DNA from: Desmodesmus armatus
Lineage: Eukaryota > Chlorophyta > Chlorophyceae > Sphaeropleales > Scenedesmaceae
DNA: 64,000 bases
Direction: 5' to 3'
NCBI GenBank assembly: GCA_007449985.2
Contig: VIIQ02000689.1
Location: forward strand, 310,001 to 374,000
A program made the position numbers and the translations under genes. Of this stretch, positions 1 to 13,100 are shown piece by piece (within the stretch, counting starts at the first letter, position 1; each line of letters begins with the position of its first letter). The notes beneath the pieces were generated by a model that saw only the letters and a program-made list of their open reading frames with translations, was not told the origin of the DNA and did not search any database.

Positions 1-3000
1 CCCTCTACAACCATTACGACACCACCAAAAGTACAACCCTGCAGGAGCATCTTGCAACACATGCACAGAGCCGATCTGCACTGGCCAGTGCGCTGCCCAG
101 CAGCTTGCACAGCACAGGTGCGATGCCAAAGTGGGGGGTTGTACAAAAGCCAGTGATGCCGCACCACTCACTCTCATTCCTCCATGCGGAATGGACATCT
201 CGGCACACACACGCGCTCGAAACCCTGGCTTGCATGCTTGAGTAAGGTGGCACACATTACGAGCAACAGTACTATAGGCGGCAGTGCGAAAGTGCGGGAA
301 GCGACTGCCGCGCATGCAGCTCGTTACCACAAGTCCAACTTGCCAAGGAAATCCAACTTGCCTAGGCCGTCCAGCAGGCACATGTGACTGTGGACATACC
401 GGGGATGGCAGCCACAACAAGCACAACAGTCATGTAGAAAGAAGACCAATAACACCACCAGAGACCTGAAGACAGAAAAAACATGCAAGGAGCTGTTGTT
501 GCCAGGCACGTTTCATGGTGCTGTCTGGCTGATGACGATGCAAGTGTCAAGACGCAACAAGCCACACAAGTCATCATCTTCCACTGCACTGTGCAGCAAA
601 CAGCAACAGCTCCCCTTGCAGCAACGACAGTGCTGCATCTGCGAGTGCAAGCTTTCGTCCGTAAGCACGGCCGACAGCTGTCCATATAGGGAGCCGCAGC
701 TGAGCAGTGTCTTGCTGTCGAGGTATCAGCGCGTCCTTACACGCGACAACAAAACACCCTGGTGCAGAGCTCCCAACGAGCCGAACAAGGCAAGTGTGAC
801 GCCCCTGAAACGCAGGCACGTGAAAACAGGTACGGCTACAGTCCTCACAAGTAACCACAGTGATACAAGGCATGCAGCCGCAATGCTGCCGCAATGCTGC
901 CGCAATGCTGCCGCAATGCTGCCGCAATGCTGCCACACAACCAGCAGTCAAAAGCTGCCTTGCCACCCCTCACTGCACAGCAGTCATGTGCACAACAGGG
1001 CCTTTCGCTTGGTTGCTGACAGCTTCGACAACGATGCCAGATGCCAGCCCACACCCTGCTTGGGCTGCACCCAATGGCATGCATGCAGTTGTAGCAACAT
1101 CAGCTGTAGTCCACAGTGCTTGAAGCGAAGCCCGATGCTGCTTTCATGCACATGGACCACAACCACACCTCTGGTAGCAAAGGCGCCCCACACCACCACA
1201 ACACAATCAATACCACACACTGCCATGCGCTGACGAACGACCTTCCTTGCAACCGTGCCAGCTGATGGACTGCCACCACGGCAAATGGAACACTACAGGG
1301 CGGCACAGACATTCCGTCCACCACACGCCGAGCAACATCAGCCAGTCATGTACCACCATGTACAGCCGCTACCCCCTGCAATGCCTCTGGCAACCGGGCT
1401 TTTGCCAGCAGCAGCGCCAGAGGCAATTCAAATTCGCTACGCACAATCTTACAAACACAACATGACGCATAAATGGAACCCTACAATTGCAAGGCACATG
1501 GTTGGGTGCTGCGACACAGTAGCAGACACCCACCTGCACACACTTCAACGGAAACTGTGCACTGGAGGCAGGCAGCGTAATGCACTGCCGCCTGTTGAGA
1601 GGTGACACTATCAAGCAAAGTGCTCCACGGTGGCCGCACTGCCCCTCCCCACATCAATACCCTAAAGTGTGTCACCCAAAAACAAGTGTGTCACCAAGAC
1701 CGACCCCTGCGCAGGCTGGGAGCTGGGAAACTGTACTTGAGCTGCCCCACAAACACACCACAAGTGGCCCTGTAACAGCCACAGCCGACAGCACCACGCA
1801 TGGCATGGAGGGGACTAGGTACAGCATGCAGGTTCCCAAAGCACTGCTTCCCAGCACGGGCCAAGACAGAGCGTGCAAGTTCAGCCTGCAGGCAGGCGTT
1901 GCAAATGTGTAAGACGCCTTGTGAACATTCCACAATAAGTATGTTGGGAGATGAACCAGCCATGGGCCGAGCATCACTGGCTGCTATTGCGGCCAGTGAG
2001 TTGGGCCCTGCAGAGGAAAGGTGCATGCTGGGCAAGCAATGCCAACAGCAAGCTCGCACATGGGGCGAGCAAGGTAAAAGGCAGGGATAGACGCAACCAG
2101 TACATAATGCTTGACAGTCCTTGTGGTGCCTTGTAGGCTCTAAGCCAGTCGCAACGCATCCCAAGAAGGTACGCCAACTGCATCATACACCTGTCACCAC
2201 CATAGTCTTCCACCAGCCCCCTGCAGAAGCCAGTCCAGCCGCAGCGCCTCTCTGACTGCTAGCACAAAGCCTACAGAGGTAAAAGAGAGCCTACAGTAGT
2301 AATAGAGCGCAGCAGCAAGAGCATACCCAACGTCCACACACACAGCCACAACCAGGAGTGCAGCACAGCTCCAAGGCAACCGCACTATGTGTGGCGCTGC
2401 ACAACCTGCTGCAACGCCGCACTCTGTACATCAAGCGTTGCCCCGTCAACACGCTGCTGCGCAAACAACAGTAGGAATGTGAACCACAGGCAACGGCGCG
2501 GCCCAACTGCAAGTGCTGCGCAAATCAACCGATCGGACAGGGCCACTGGAGTGCCTTCACAGGCGAGTAGGCTCCCAGCAGTGGCGTAGCTTGTCCTCAG
2601 AAGCATCAGCAGACCCTTGCCAGCCACAAGCAAAGCGTGCCGTGAAGGCATGGCGAACACAGATTTGCCATGCAGGACACCACACAGCAGGGTGGGCCAT
2701 GGCTGAGTTCATTCCATCATAGCCCCCGCACAACCCTGACATGTGTACCATCGTTGCGCTGCTTCACAACCCATATAATACACCCCTGTACAGTAGCAGC
2801 AGCGCCACTGGCAGGTGCGCAAGCTGCCTGCCAGACGGCGCACTGCACCATTGCGAATGACCACCCCCAGCAACTGTGTAAGCAACAGCCAACAGCCAAA
2901 CAAAATAACTAAGCTTTGAGGCTGCCAGCAGTGCCAGCTGTGTTGCTGAATCACTGCTGCACACTTGCAGCAGTGCAAATAATGCTTGACAGTAGCGCAA

Positions 3001-3481
3001 GCGACACTTTTCCGCATCCACACCAGGTCCATGACAAACATCACGGCAACATGACAAAGGACATGCGAGGCAACAACAATTACGAGGAGTAAAACCCACC
3101 TACACCGGCTACACCACCTTGAGGCCCCCTGCAAGCTGCCGCTGTCACTCCTGATGCAAGCAATTGCAGCCCTGGGCCTGCTGCACAAGGGTTGATTGCA
3201 GCCGCCAGCTTTTCAGGTGCAGCTCAGGGACAGCACACGACCATGCATGCGACAGCCTTACATTGCAGCCCCCATCTGTACGAAAGCAGCAGCCTGATGC
3301 TGCTGATACTGGCTGCGTTGCACTGCGGCCAGCACCTACAGGACACATCACAAGTAGTGGCAGCACACACCAGCAGTGAGCAAAAGCGGAGTAGCAGGAT
3401 GCAGTGCAATACTGTTACCCATGCAGCAAGCTGTCAGCAAGCGCACAGTGTGCCTTCCTTTTGCTGTTGCTGCATGCAGAC
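1..3481. other. no confident gene (3' side of bZIP gene)
   Basis: I see no recognisable coding exon here. Open frames are short, rich in Cys, His and Thr, and lack family motifs on either strand. Part of the stretch next to 3481 may be the 3' UTR or further exons of the bZIP gene on the minus strand, whose zipper is cut short at a possible splice donor. The only clear structure is the 11-bp tandem repeat at 880-934. Confidence 0.6.
880..934. repeat. 11-bp tandem repeat, five units
   Basis: Five exact head-to-tail copies of gcaatgctgcc occupy these bases. The unit is not a multiple of three, so the frames that read through it are unlikely to be real coding sequence. Confidence 0.95.
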
Positions 3482-4336
3482 TCAGCCATCAGCACAGCTG
3501 TCTGCTGCTGCCACCCTGTCAGCAGCTGTCTCAGCAACACCACTTCCACCAAAGTTGCATGTCCCCACCTGCTGCAGCCGCTGCACCTCATCCTTGAGCG
3601 CCTGGTTCTCCAGCTCCAGCTGGTGCATGTACTCATTCTTGCGCGCACGGGAGCGCTGTGCTGACTCACGGCGCTTCTGCTTGATGCGCTCAACAGCAGC
3701 ATCAATCTCCTCCTGGGTCTTCTGGCCCCTCCTGCGCCCACATGAGCTGCCTGGGGCTGAGCCAGAACGGCAGCCCTCGAGAGAGGTAGCTGCTGAAGAC
3801 TCGACACCACCCATGGGAGCAGCTGTGCTGGGGGTACCCACAGTGTTGTTGAGCACTGCGGGGGTGCCTGCCAGTGCTGCTGCAGGCAGGAATGCTGGTG
3901 CAACGCAGGCGCTGGCGAAGGGGCCTGCAATGCCGCACATCAGCTGCTGCTGAGGCACGGCTGCAAAGGGCATGGCCCCAACGAACTGAGGCTGGAAGCT
4001 CTGCGCAACCGGGGTGGGCACAGCAGAGACAATCGCGCTGGGCGCCTGCTGCTCCACCTGCTGCTTGAACATCTCCACGAGGTCATAGCTGGACGTTGAG
4101 CTGCCGGAGCCCGCTGGTGCCTGCGCCAGGGGTCCTGTGCTGCAGACATCGCGACCTTGGGCGCTGCTGCTGTCGGTCTCCGGCACCACCGGCGCCAGAA
4201 CGTCCTGTGAGGCAAGCTCTGGTAGCTCATCTATGGCGTCAAACCAGTTGAAGCCATCATCATCGCCTTCCAACAGCTCGGCCAGACCATCGTCTGGCTT
4301 GGGGGGAGGCTGCAGCGACACAGAGAAGCGACACAT
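3482..4336 (-). CDS. bZIP transcription factor
   Basis: A 284-residue basic leucine zipper protein, expected to bind DNA as a dimer in the nucleus. The N-terminal half is acidic (DDGFNWFDAIDELPEL, about residues 26-41) and could be an activation region; the middle is rich in Ala, Pro and Ser. The basic region KRRESAQRSRARK lies at about 221-233. A leucine heptad follows (HQLELENQALKDEVQRL), with only three clear leucine positions. At the base-contacting position that is Asn in nearly all bZIPs (N-x7-R), this protein has Arg222 (codon CGC). After LQQ the frame meets CAG|GTGGGG, a possible splice donor. The last 27 residues of the open frame are not zipper-like, so the true C-terminus may lie in another exon at lower coordinates. 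The start is the first ATG of the frame. The RAP gene is divergent, 2.8 kb away. Confidence 0.85.
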   Translation of the reverse strand: MCRFSVSLQPPPKPDDGLAELLEGDDDGFNWFDAIDELPELASQDVLAPVVPETDSSSAQGRDVCSTGPLAQAPAGSGSSTSSYDLVEMFKQQVEQQAPSAIVSAVPTPVAQSFQPQFVGAMPFAAVPQQQLMCGIAGPFASACVAPAFLPAAALAGTPAVLNNTVGTPSTAAPMGGVESSAATSLEGCRSGSAPGSSCGRRRGQKTQEEIDAAVERIKQKRRESAQRSRARKNEYMHQLELENQALKDEVQRLQQVGTCNFGGSGVAETAADRVAAADSCADG

Positions 4337-7113
4337 CGTGTGCTAGTGCCTTGGAGAGCCTGTGCTCAGACGCACGCAGCAGGAAGAGACAACGCGGAGG
4401 TGATGGAATCGAGACAGAGTCTGGAGGAACGCGTTGGTCCACAGAAAGAGGGGAATAAAACGTGACAAACAAGAACAATAGGTTCTGTGCTAGAGAGTGG
4501 ACTTGGGGTTGTTCCAATGGATCGTTAGTCGGGATTACACTTGTGTTTCGTAATTGTGAAATTTCTCCTCCCAATGCTGTCCAGGTTGCTCTAGTAGCCC
4601 ACGAATTAGGAAATTATAGGATCTGCCGGCATGGCGACACCCAAAGAGGTGTGTTGTGATCCTTGGACAAAAACGATCCTGGACAGGCTTCAGAGACGAA
4701 ACATGGTGATAGGCGTAGAGGGATCCACATAAGTGCTGAAGTAAGTCGGTACAGGGGTCTACCAGCGAGCTTGAATCGTCTTGCTGCCAGGTAGGGACTG
4801 AGCACCATGTGGTGAGGCCGCCGCGACCTGTGCCATGGTGCATAAGGCTTACCGCGGGTGCTCACGGCCCTATCTTAGGACTCATGCAACACTCTCCCCA
4901 CCTTATTAGGGCGACTCCCGGCGACCTTGCCGCCTGCCAGAGTGCTTGCCAGGTCAGCGAGTGCAGGCAGGGTAGCAACGCAGAGTGGCAGCCTGCAGCG
5001 ATGCTGTTGGTATCACGCAGACCAATCAGTCCTAATCCTGATTGTCCACAGTGATAGTGAACCAAACCAGTCACTGGTTGCACTGAGTGCAACCCTGTCA
5101 GGCTCACTGTCTCGAAGGTGCTCAACCGTCCCTTCCAGCCTGCAACAAGTAGATCCTGCTACTTCACTCGGGTTGGCTGAACCCACCAAAATGATGCCAG
5201 TCAGCATCATACCCCTCGGACAGCCAGCTGCGCTGGTGTGTGTGGAAGTGTCACCAATATGCAAACTGTCCCTGCCTTCGTTTGCGCATGGAGCCACTAT
5301 TGTCTACCAGGACTGCAGAATGAAATTCATCTGAGATGTTAGCTGCGCCTCACTGAGGGCAAGTCACTGAGGGGCTCTCAGACTTGGCCTCCAGCTCTCC
5401 TCCGTGAAGGCACTTATTCTCCCGCATCTTGTATCCAACATGTAGCCCCGGCGTTGCACCCAATGCCCCCGTTGGTGGCGTTGGGTTGTATAGTATACAA
5501 GGTGACCTTGTACACAAGCTGTTGCTCCGGCCTTTTGGCTACGAGCAACGCTGTCAAGACTGCACGCACTCATGCCATGTCATGATGACTGGCAACATCA
5601 GCTTGCTGAGCAGCTGTAGTGGACACCCGAAACAATACGTACCAACCTAGCAGAGCAGTCCTCTGCCAGGTGGTGGTGGGAGGTGCTGCCGCAGCCTTTG
5701 AGGACTGCCACAGCTAACAATGGCCGTCCCAGAGTCCGGTACGGCGGTGGCGGCTCCTACTGAATGCTTTTTTGCCGTCGCAGGTAAGAGAGACCCTCCA
5801 ACAAAGACCACGGGTCGATGTCATTAGCAATCATTGATGGAGGCTGATGACTGCACACACTTGGGTGGCAAGCCTCAATTGCTGGCACGGAGTGAGCATG
5901 CTGAAATTTCTTGTGCTCGCATGGTTGGCGAGGGTACTGTTGCACAGGGCACTCAAATTGCTGCCTACTGGCGTGTTGTTGAACAGGGAATGAGGAGGTC
6001 TGGCGGCCGGCCGCAGGGTCCCGTGATGCGGCATGTTGTGTTGATAACAGGCCCAACACCTAGGTAGCTGCTGCACCTAGCTTCGATACCTGTCTGCATG
6101 CTCAATTGGCAGGCTGTCTGTGGGCAGTTGGTACTCACATAAATTCAGTTGCAACGATTGCAGTTGCAGCTTGCACAATTCCATCTTGATGTGTTCAAGC
6201 GTGAGCATACCATCGCGCATGCATGCCGCCAGGCGACGATGCAGACATGTCATTCAATACGTCTCTGCCGGGCCCGGGGTGATCCCTCACAATGTTTCAT
6301 GGGTTCCACTTTGCCAGGCTCCCACTTTGCCAGGCTCCCACTGTGTCTGGGCCAGACACAGCAGACAGCTGTCACAGTGTGCTAGTGCTATGCACCCCGC
6401 CCCTGCTGCTCACAACCACTCATCAGCTGGCTCAAAGAGGCTCATGGTGTGCACGCCATGGTCGCCAACATCACAGGCATGGTGTTGCTGACCCACACAG
6501 AACTCTGCATTCCTCACAGTTTGACCATATCCAGCAGAACGAGGCGATGATAAGGTTCCTTGCACTTCAGCTGGCTTCACGCCGGGCCTTTAGCCCGCCT
6601 GACGCACCCACCCTGCCACCTTGTACTGTACCTGTCGTCCCGCCAGGCTGCCCCCCCCCCCCCCCTTCTACGAGCACAACGATGTTGAAAGCTGACCGCT
6701 GCAGGTACTCAAGCTGAATGGCAGCATCAGGGACACTTAGTGTGTACCTTTTAAGATCTTACAGGGGTAGTAAGGGTACCTTACTACCCCTGGGATCGTC
6801 TGGTGCAGCAGTGCCATTACATAGGTGTCTGTCTCCCCCCTTCAAATTGTAACGTCACTTCTCATCTTTTGCTCTCTGTCGGATTGATTTCTCAGTTACA
6901 GTCTCCTGGGGTTGTTGCTATTTTTCAGGGGGCTGTCTGCAGCGGCGTCTGTTCGGTGTGGGAGCTGATCGTGCTGGGGAAAACTTGGCTTCGCGTGCAG
7001 CAGGAGTCACTTGCTGGAAGTAACAGTCCTATAACCTTCTGTATTCTCTGGTTCGAGTCCTGTGATGCGTCCTGCTTGTTAGAGTCATTGGAGGAGTTGA
7101 GGGTGGTAGCAGC
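4337..7113. other. intergenic region between divergent bZIP and RAP genes
   Basis: No confident gene. The stretch presumably holds both promoters and 5' UTRs. An ATG at 6547 opens a short frame starting MIRFLALQLASRRAFSPP, which looks like an organelle presequence and ends at a possible donor (GCAG|GTACTC near 6702). It could be an upstream exon of the RAP gene, but I could not join it in phase. Small features: a 16-bp direct repeat (6306-6321 and 6322-6337), a poly-C run near 6650-6664 and a perfect hairpin at 6762-6792. Confidence 0.55.
6762..6792. repeat. perfect inverted repeat, 14-bp arms
   Basis: The arms caggggtagtaagg (6762-6775) and ccttactacccctg (6779-6792) are exact reverse complements around the 3-nt loop gta. 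It lies about 320 bp upstream of the proposed RAP start. It could be a cruciform, a regulatory hairpin or a remnant of a small inverted-repeat element. Confidence 0.9.
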
Positions 7114-10100
7114 ATGAGGCCTCCACCCAGCTTGTCTGTGCGCCCAGGAAGTGGGGGCTCTGTGTACACAAGCACCAGGTATGTGGATGTGGTCAGTATC
7201 AGCATTGCACCACCACCCTACAAGCATGTAGGCTCACTGTTGAGTAATCTGGGGTCACCAGGTCACCAGGCTGTGCTGGTGGTGGCATTTGCTCAACGGT
7301 GTGCTGCTGTCCATGCTGCTCAGGCCCAACAATGCTCTTCAACTGTCCAGCTGCCATTTGTCACGGGTGAGTGGTGGCCAGGTGGTCCCAGGATCACAGG
7401 ATTTGATACCACCCCCCTGCACAGCCACGTCTTTCACCTCTGATCTCTATGCTCGTACATGCTGTACGCCTGAAAGCAACACCACCACGCCTACACCATC
7501 CACATGTACGTCTGAGAGCAACACCACCACACCTACACCATCCACACACACGCTGTCTGGCATCTTCTGTGCCTGCCACAGGCTGCTGGCAGTGGTGTGG
7601 GTGCAGTTGCAGCTGCCGCTGTGTGTGCACAGTCCACATCTGCTGTTGCTGCAGCCTCAGGCCCCTCTCAGCTATCCAGCCAGGACCCAGCACTGGACAG
7701 CCTGATCGACCGCTGGCTGTCACACAAGCACGCCAGCACATCAGCACCTGAGCAGTACAGTGGGGCCAATGGCAGCGGTGGCAGCAGCAGCAGCCGGCGT
7801 CAGCAGCGCGGGGCACAGGAGGTGTCTGTTGCGCAGGAGTGGGAGGCTCTGCTGGGGCCTGTCACTGTCACTATGGCCTCTCTAGCCACACTGGAGGTGA
7901 GGGGCCAGCAAATTGTTTAAAGTGCCAGCAGTTGTGGATTGCGTTTGAGTAAAGTTCCAGCATTCAGCAGCTTGGGGCCATGACTAATTTGTTGGTGGTT
8001 TGACTGCTTGCTTCACTACTATGTTGGTTGCACTGCTGCATATGGTTGCACTTCAAGTTCAAAGTTTGCAGTTAGTTGTGGTGTTGGATAGGCCTGGCCA
8101 GCTCACGTGCCGCAGTCAGCACGCATGCACGTGTCACTATGCCTAGAAACCTGCAGGTGGCCGTGGTTGCTCCTGGGCCACACTGCGTTTGGTAGCAGCC
8201 GACAACACCGGCACAACAACACACCTTTGCGTGTGACTACTGCTGGCCTCTTCTGTTGCTGTCCTGCAGGACGGGGACGAGCTGTTTGCATTGACAGACT
8301 CCCTAGGTCACCTAGGAGGTAGCTTGCAGGAGCTGCAGCAGCTGGCCTCTCAGCTGCTCCTGCAACAGCAGCAGCAGCAGCAGGATGCTGTCACCACGCC
8401 CTCAGCACTGTCTGCTGCTGAGGCACAGCAGTACAGGCAGCAGCTGTCCCAGCTCCTGCTAACAGCAGCAGAGCAGGCATCCGCACTCGATGACTCAGGC
8501 CTCATTAACTTGTTGGCGATCTCCACTGTGATCCTCACAGCCATCAAGCACACTGCTGCCAGCAGCAGTAAGGATAGCGGCAGCAGTGGCAGCAGTGGCA
8601 GCGGCAGCACTGAAGCAGCGCCTGTGCAGGCAGCAGCCACCGCTGCCGTACAAGCAGCATGTGCGGAGTTCTGGCTGCGGCCCAGGGTTGCCCGCGGCCT
8701 AGGCGCTGCTGCGCTGACATCGCTTACAGTGGTCCTGCGCAGGCTGGGTAGGCTGGGTGTGAGCGGCAGTGCCTTGCCGGCTTCCCTTCCCTTGTCAGCA
8801 TACCAGCAGCTGCAGCAGCTGGCGGAAGCTGGGGAGCTCTCAGCGTCACAGCTGGCAGTGTGTTGTTGGTGTCTCAGTAGCTTGCCGGGAGCACCCCCTG
8901 CAGATGCACTTGCTGTAGCACTGCGAGCTGCCGCTGCTCTGGCTGCCAGCACTGCCATAAGCAGCAGCACAAGCAGCAGCGGCAGGAGGAGCAGGAGTGA
9001 AAGCTCAGCAAGGGATGGGTTTGATGGGCTGGCAGTACGCAGGCTGATGGCAGCATGTGTCAATTGGCAGCCGTACCTGGCAGGTCAGCTCAGGGCTGAC
9101 AGCAGGGCGGCCTCTGCTGTGGCTCCAGCAGCTGCTGAGTGGATCCAATCGGCTGCAGGAGTCTTCCTGCAGCTCAGTAGCGCTGGTAGTCCTGCTGGCA
9201 CAAGCAGCACCAGCAGCAGCACCCCCAGCACCAGCAGCAGCAGTAGCGAGATCTGGAAAGTGGCAGGGTCTGTGGCACAGGCAGCTGCTGCCTATGGTGT
9301 ATGCCCGGGAGAGGAGTTCGTCTTTGCCGTGGCAGGCAAGCTGCTGCAGGAACAAGAACAGGCAGCAGCAGGGCGGTCAGAGACAGGGGCAGAGGCACAG
9401 GGAGCTGAGAGTCATGCTCCAGCTGCTGCTGCTAGGGAGGTGCAGGATGTTGCAGCAGCAGCTGGGTATCTGATGCCTTGGTGGGGCTGCTTGCCAGCCG
9501 AGCAGCAGCCCTTGCAGGCCGTGCTGCAGTTGCACAGCTGGCAGCAGCAGCAGGGGCGGGAGCAGGAGCAGCGGCCCTTGCTGCTGCACACGTTCCTCAC
9601 TGCAGTTGAACACAGCTGCAGCTCAGCAGCTGACCAGCAGCAGCAAGTGCACGAGCAGCTGGACGCGCTAGCGCAGCAGCTCTTGACCTACAGCAGTCAA
9701 GATGCGGCTGCAGTCAGGAATCTAGCTCTGTCACCGCTGTTGCGGGCTATGACAGCATGCAGCTGCCGCTCCCAGCAGCTGCTGCCGTTGTGTGCAGCTG
9801 CTGCAGATGCACTGCAAGCAAACACACAAGATGCAGTCAGCAGCTCAGACACTGCTGCTTCAGCAGCAGGCATGGAAGCAGCTGCTGCTGCTCTGTGCAG
9901 GCTGAAGCCCCCTGGGTGGCAGCAGCTGCTGCCGCAGTTGGTTGAGGCACTCAAACGCTCTGACAGTAGCAGCAGTAGCACCCTGCAGCAGCTGCCGCTA
10001 AGGACAGCGCTGCAGCTGCATGCTGCTGCGGCAGCAGCTGCCGACCAGTCGCCCGCTGCTGCTGAGCTTGCAGCAGCACTGCTGCAGCAGCTGCTGCAGC

Positions 10101-13100
10101 GTGATGTGTTGCTCGGGGCGACTGCTCAAGATGCTGCAGATCTCTTGGTACTGCTGACAGTTGGCAGGGCACCCTGGCAGATCACTGCAGGACAGCAGCT
10201 GGCACCAGCACCACCAGCAGGGCTTGTGCTAGCAGGAGGCAGTGACAGCAGCAGCAGTACTGGCAGTGACAGTATGTCGCCTGCTCCTGCTGTGCTGCTG
10301 CTGCAGCAGCAGGGCTTGCGCTGCCTGGGTGTTGTTTTCAAAGATGGTGGCAGGTCTCTGCTGCCTGTGCAGCTAGTGCCGCTGCTGGCAGCACTGCGGT
10401 ACCTCCAGCAGACACAGGAGCAGCAGCAGACAGCAGCACAGCAGGGGCAGCAGTGGTTTGGCGTGATGCAGGGACAGGTGCTGTCGACCTACAAGCAGCT
10501 TCACCGGGAGGCTCTTGCAGCGGTAACCTTACAGCTGCAGGATGCTGCAAGCTTGCTTGCACCCAGGGACGTTGCTTGGTCTGCTAGGCTGCTTGCCTTA
10601 CTGCAAGCCAGGCCCAGCCTTGCCCTCAGTGCTGTTGTGCAGGCTGCTGGGAGGTGTGCTGGGCACCTGCGGCAGCAGGACCTGGTGTGGATGCTCTGGG
10701 GCCTCAGCAAGCTGCAGTTCACTGGAGAGCGCCGGCTGCAGCAGCTGCTGCTGTCAACGGCTCTGCAGGGTGCTGCAGCAGCTGAGTCTCTCAAGGCTCC
10801 TGGTTTGTACAGTGAAGATGCCGCCGGTGAAGGTGCAGGAGGGCAGCAAGCAGCTGGTGCTGCAGGGGTGGAAGCAGCAGCAGGGGTGGAAGCAGCAGCA
10901 GCAGGGGTGGGAGTGACAGGCAGCAACAATAGCAGTGGGGATGCGGCGCTGCTGGATTCGAATGTTGCGCTGCTGTGGGTGGCTGCCAGCAAGTCCTGCA
11001 GGGACGCTGCTGCTGTTCAGCTCTTGGCTCAGGTCACGCAGCTTGGGCTACTTGGGCCCCTCAGCACACCCAGCACATCCTTGAGGTAAGACGCGAAGGC
11101 ATGGTCTGGCTTTGCAATTCTTCAATCTGGGTGTCCACCACTTGAACCACGCAATAGACGTCTGGTTATACACCAACCCACTTCAGAGTTTGTGTGTAAT
11201 TTGGACAGCATCAGTGCCAGCATGCTGTCGGGCATGTGCCCTTTGACATGCCTGCAGTTGTCCCGCCATAGTGCTGAGGGACACTTACTTCAGCTGGCTT
11301 GTGCACCTCTACTCGTCTGTTTTACCTGCAGGCCTGCGCAGGTGGCGTCAGTGGTATGGTCCTTCACACGCATGGCACGGCTGCAGCTGCCGCACCAGCA
11401 GCAGCTCCTGCAGCAGCGGCCGCTCGTCCTGCAGCTTGCTGAGGCCAGCCTGAGCAGCAGTGCAGTGGTGCAAGAGCTGACAGCAAGGCAGACGGCTGTG
11501 CTGGCATGGGGGCTGCATAGGCTGGGTGAGTGAGCTGGGTGCCATTGCGCTGTGGGTGTCAACATACACCCAGGAGTCTGCAGTGTTGAGCCACATGCAG
11601 CGCAGCAGTAGCGTGGTCGGGATCCGTTCTGTGCCCGTCTATATTCATGGTGCTGTCATTCGTAGAGTGTGACTGCAAGGCATCCACCAGAGTGTGTTGG
11701 TGCATGTGGTCACATCTCAGCCGGTGGCTGTTGGGTTAGTTCTTTACCAGATGTTCTAATGCTGCTGTTGGGTTAGTTCTTTACCAGATGTTCTAATGCT
11801 GATGCGTGCTGTGTGTTTGTTTTCACACAGGTGACACACCCAGCAGCACTGCAGCGGCAGCCCTTGCCGCAGCTCTCCTGCAGCACTCACAGCCGAGCTC
11901 ACCAGCCAACGGTCACAGCAGCACTTCAGGGCTTCTGCCTGGTGAATTCAGCTGCATTCTGTACTGCCTTGCCAGCTGGGGTGTGCGCCTGCAGCAGCAG
12001 GAGCTGCAGCAGCTGGAGGTTTACTTGCAGCAGCAACTTCACAAAGACCTGCAGGCAGCCGCTGCAGCTTTGGCTGCAGAAGCTGCTGGTGCCGATTCAT
12101 CAAATAGTGGCGTCGACAGAAGCAGCAGCAGTGGGTTGCGCTGGGATGGCCCTGCCGTGTGCAGCGCCTGCTCTTCGCTTACGCAGCTAGGCGCCAGCTT
12201 GCAGCACAGCAGCCTAGCTGCTGCAGAACAGTACCTGCTCGGGCTGCTGCCAGACACCCCCAGCACAGCTGCGCAGCTCGCAGCAGCAAGCGCCAGCCCT
12301 GCACAGCAGCGGCAACAGCGGCAGCGGCAAAGACAGCGGCAGCCGCCCCCGCCGCCTCCATCAGCGTCTGACTTTGTGCTGTTTGGCACAGCTTGTCGAG
12401 CTGCTGGCTACCAGCCCTGGCAGCTGCTGCAGCAGTTCAGGGGCTGGGTGCTCTTGGAGCTAGCCTCTAAGGGCCCTGCTGGCCTGCTAGCACTGCGGTC
12501 TAGGGCCCCAGGGCGCTATGCAGGATCCCATGCAGGCAAAGGCAGCAGCTCTGCTGTGTCAGCACAAGCACCCAAAGCTGCAGGAGCGAAACGGCGTCAG
12601 CACCAACAGCACCAACAGCACCAGCGGCACCAGCAGCATGCGCACATCCTCGTCAGTGTGCTGCTGTTTTTGCGACAGGTGGGGTATGCTGACCCCGCCC
12701 TGTTGCAGCAGCTAGAGGCAGCATCTTTGGACAGCCCTGTGCGGCAGCAGCTCAACGGGCGGCAGCTGGTGCTGCTGCTATCCAGCTTCTGTCAGCTGGG
12801 GTATGTGCCTGAGGCTTGGCTCGCCAAGGGGAGTGTCGCCTTCATCAAGAACCATGTCCTGGGCACACAGCGCACTGCAGGCGGCAGCAGCGGTAGCCCC
12901 AGCGGCAGCAGCAGTGCCCTGGCATCCAGCGGTGACGCTAGGGCTGGCAGCAATGGCGGCCGCAGTGGCAGCAGTGGCGGCAGCAGTCTGTCTGGTCAGG
13001 ACTGTGTGGAGCTGTTGGAGTGCCTGGCAGCCTGGCACATGCACCCCAAACTGAGGCAGAACACACTCCTGAATCAGTACATCCTTCCAGGGTGCATGCA

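Noticed and set aside
496..1233. 245-codon open frame on +
   Set aside because: It reads through an 11-bp tandem repeat and has His/Thr/Cys-rich composition with no motif or splice context.
3192..3953. 253-codon open frame on + opposite the bZIP gene
   Set aside because: It is the antisense shadow of the bZIP coding sequence, which carries clear motifs.
7044..7066. Possible tRNA B box (ggttcgagtcc)
   Set aside because: The flanking T-stem does not pair well, and no A box, anticodon arm or acceptor stem is found at tRNA distances.
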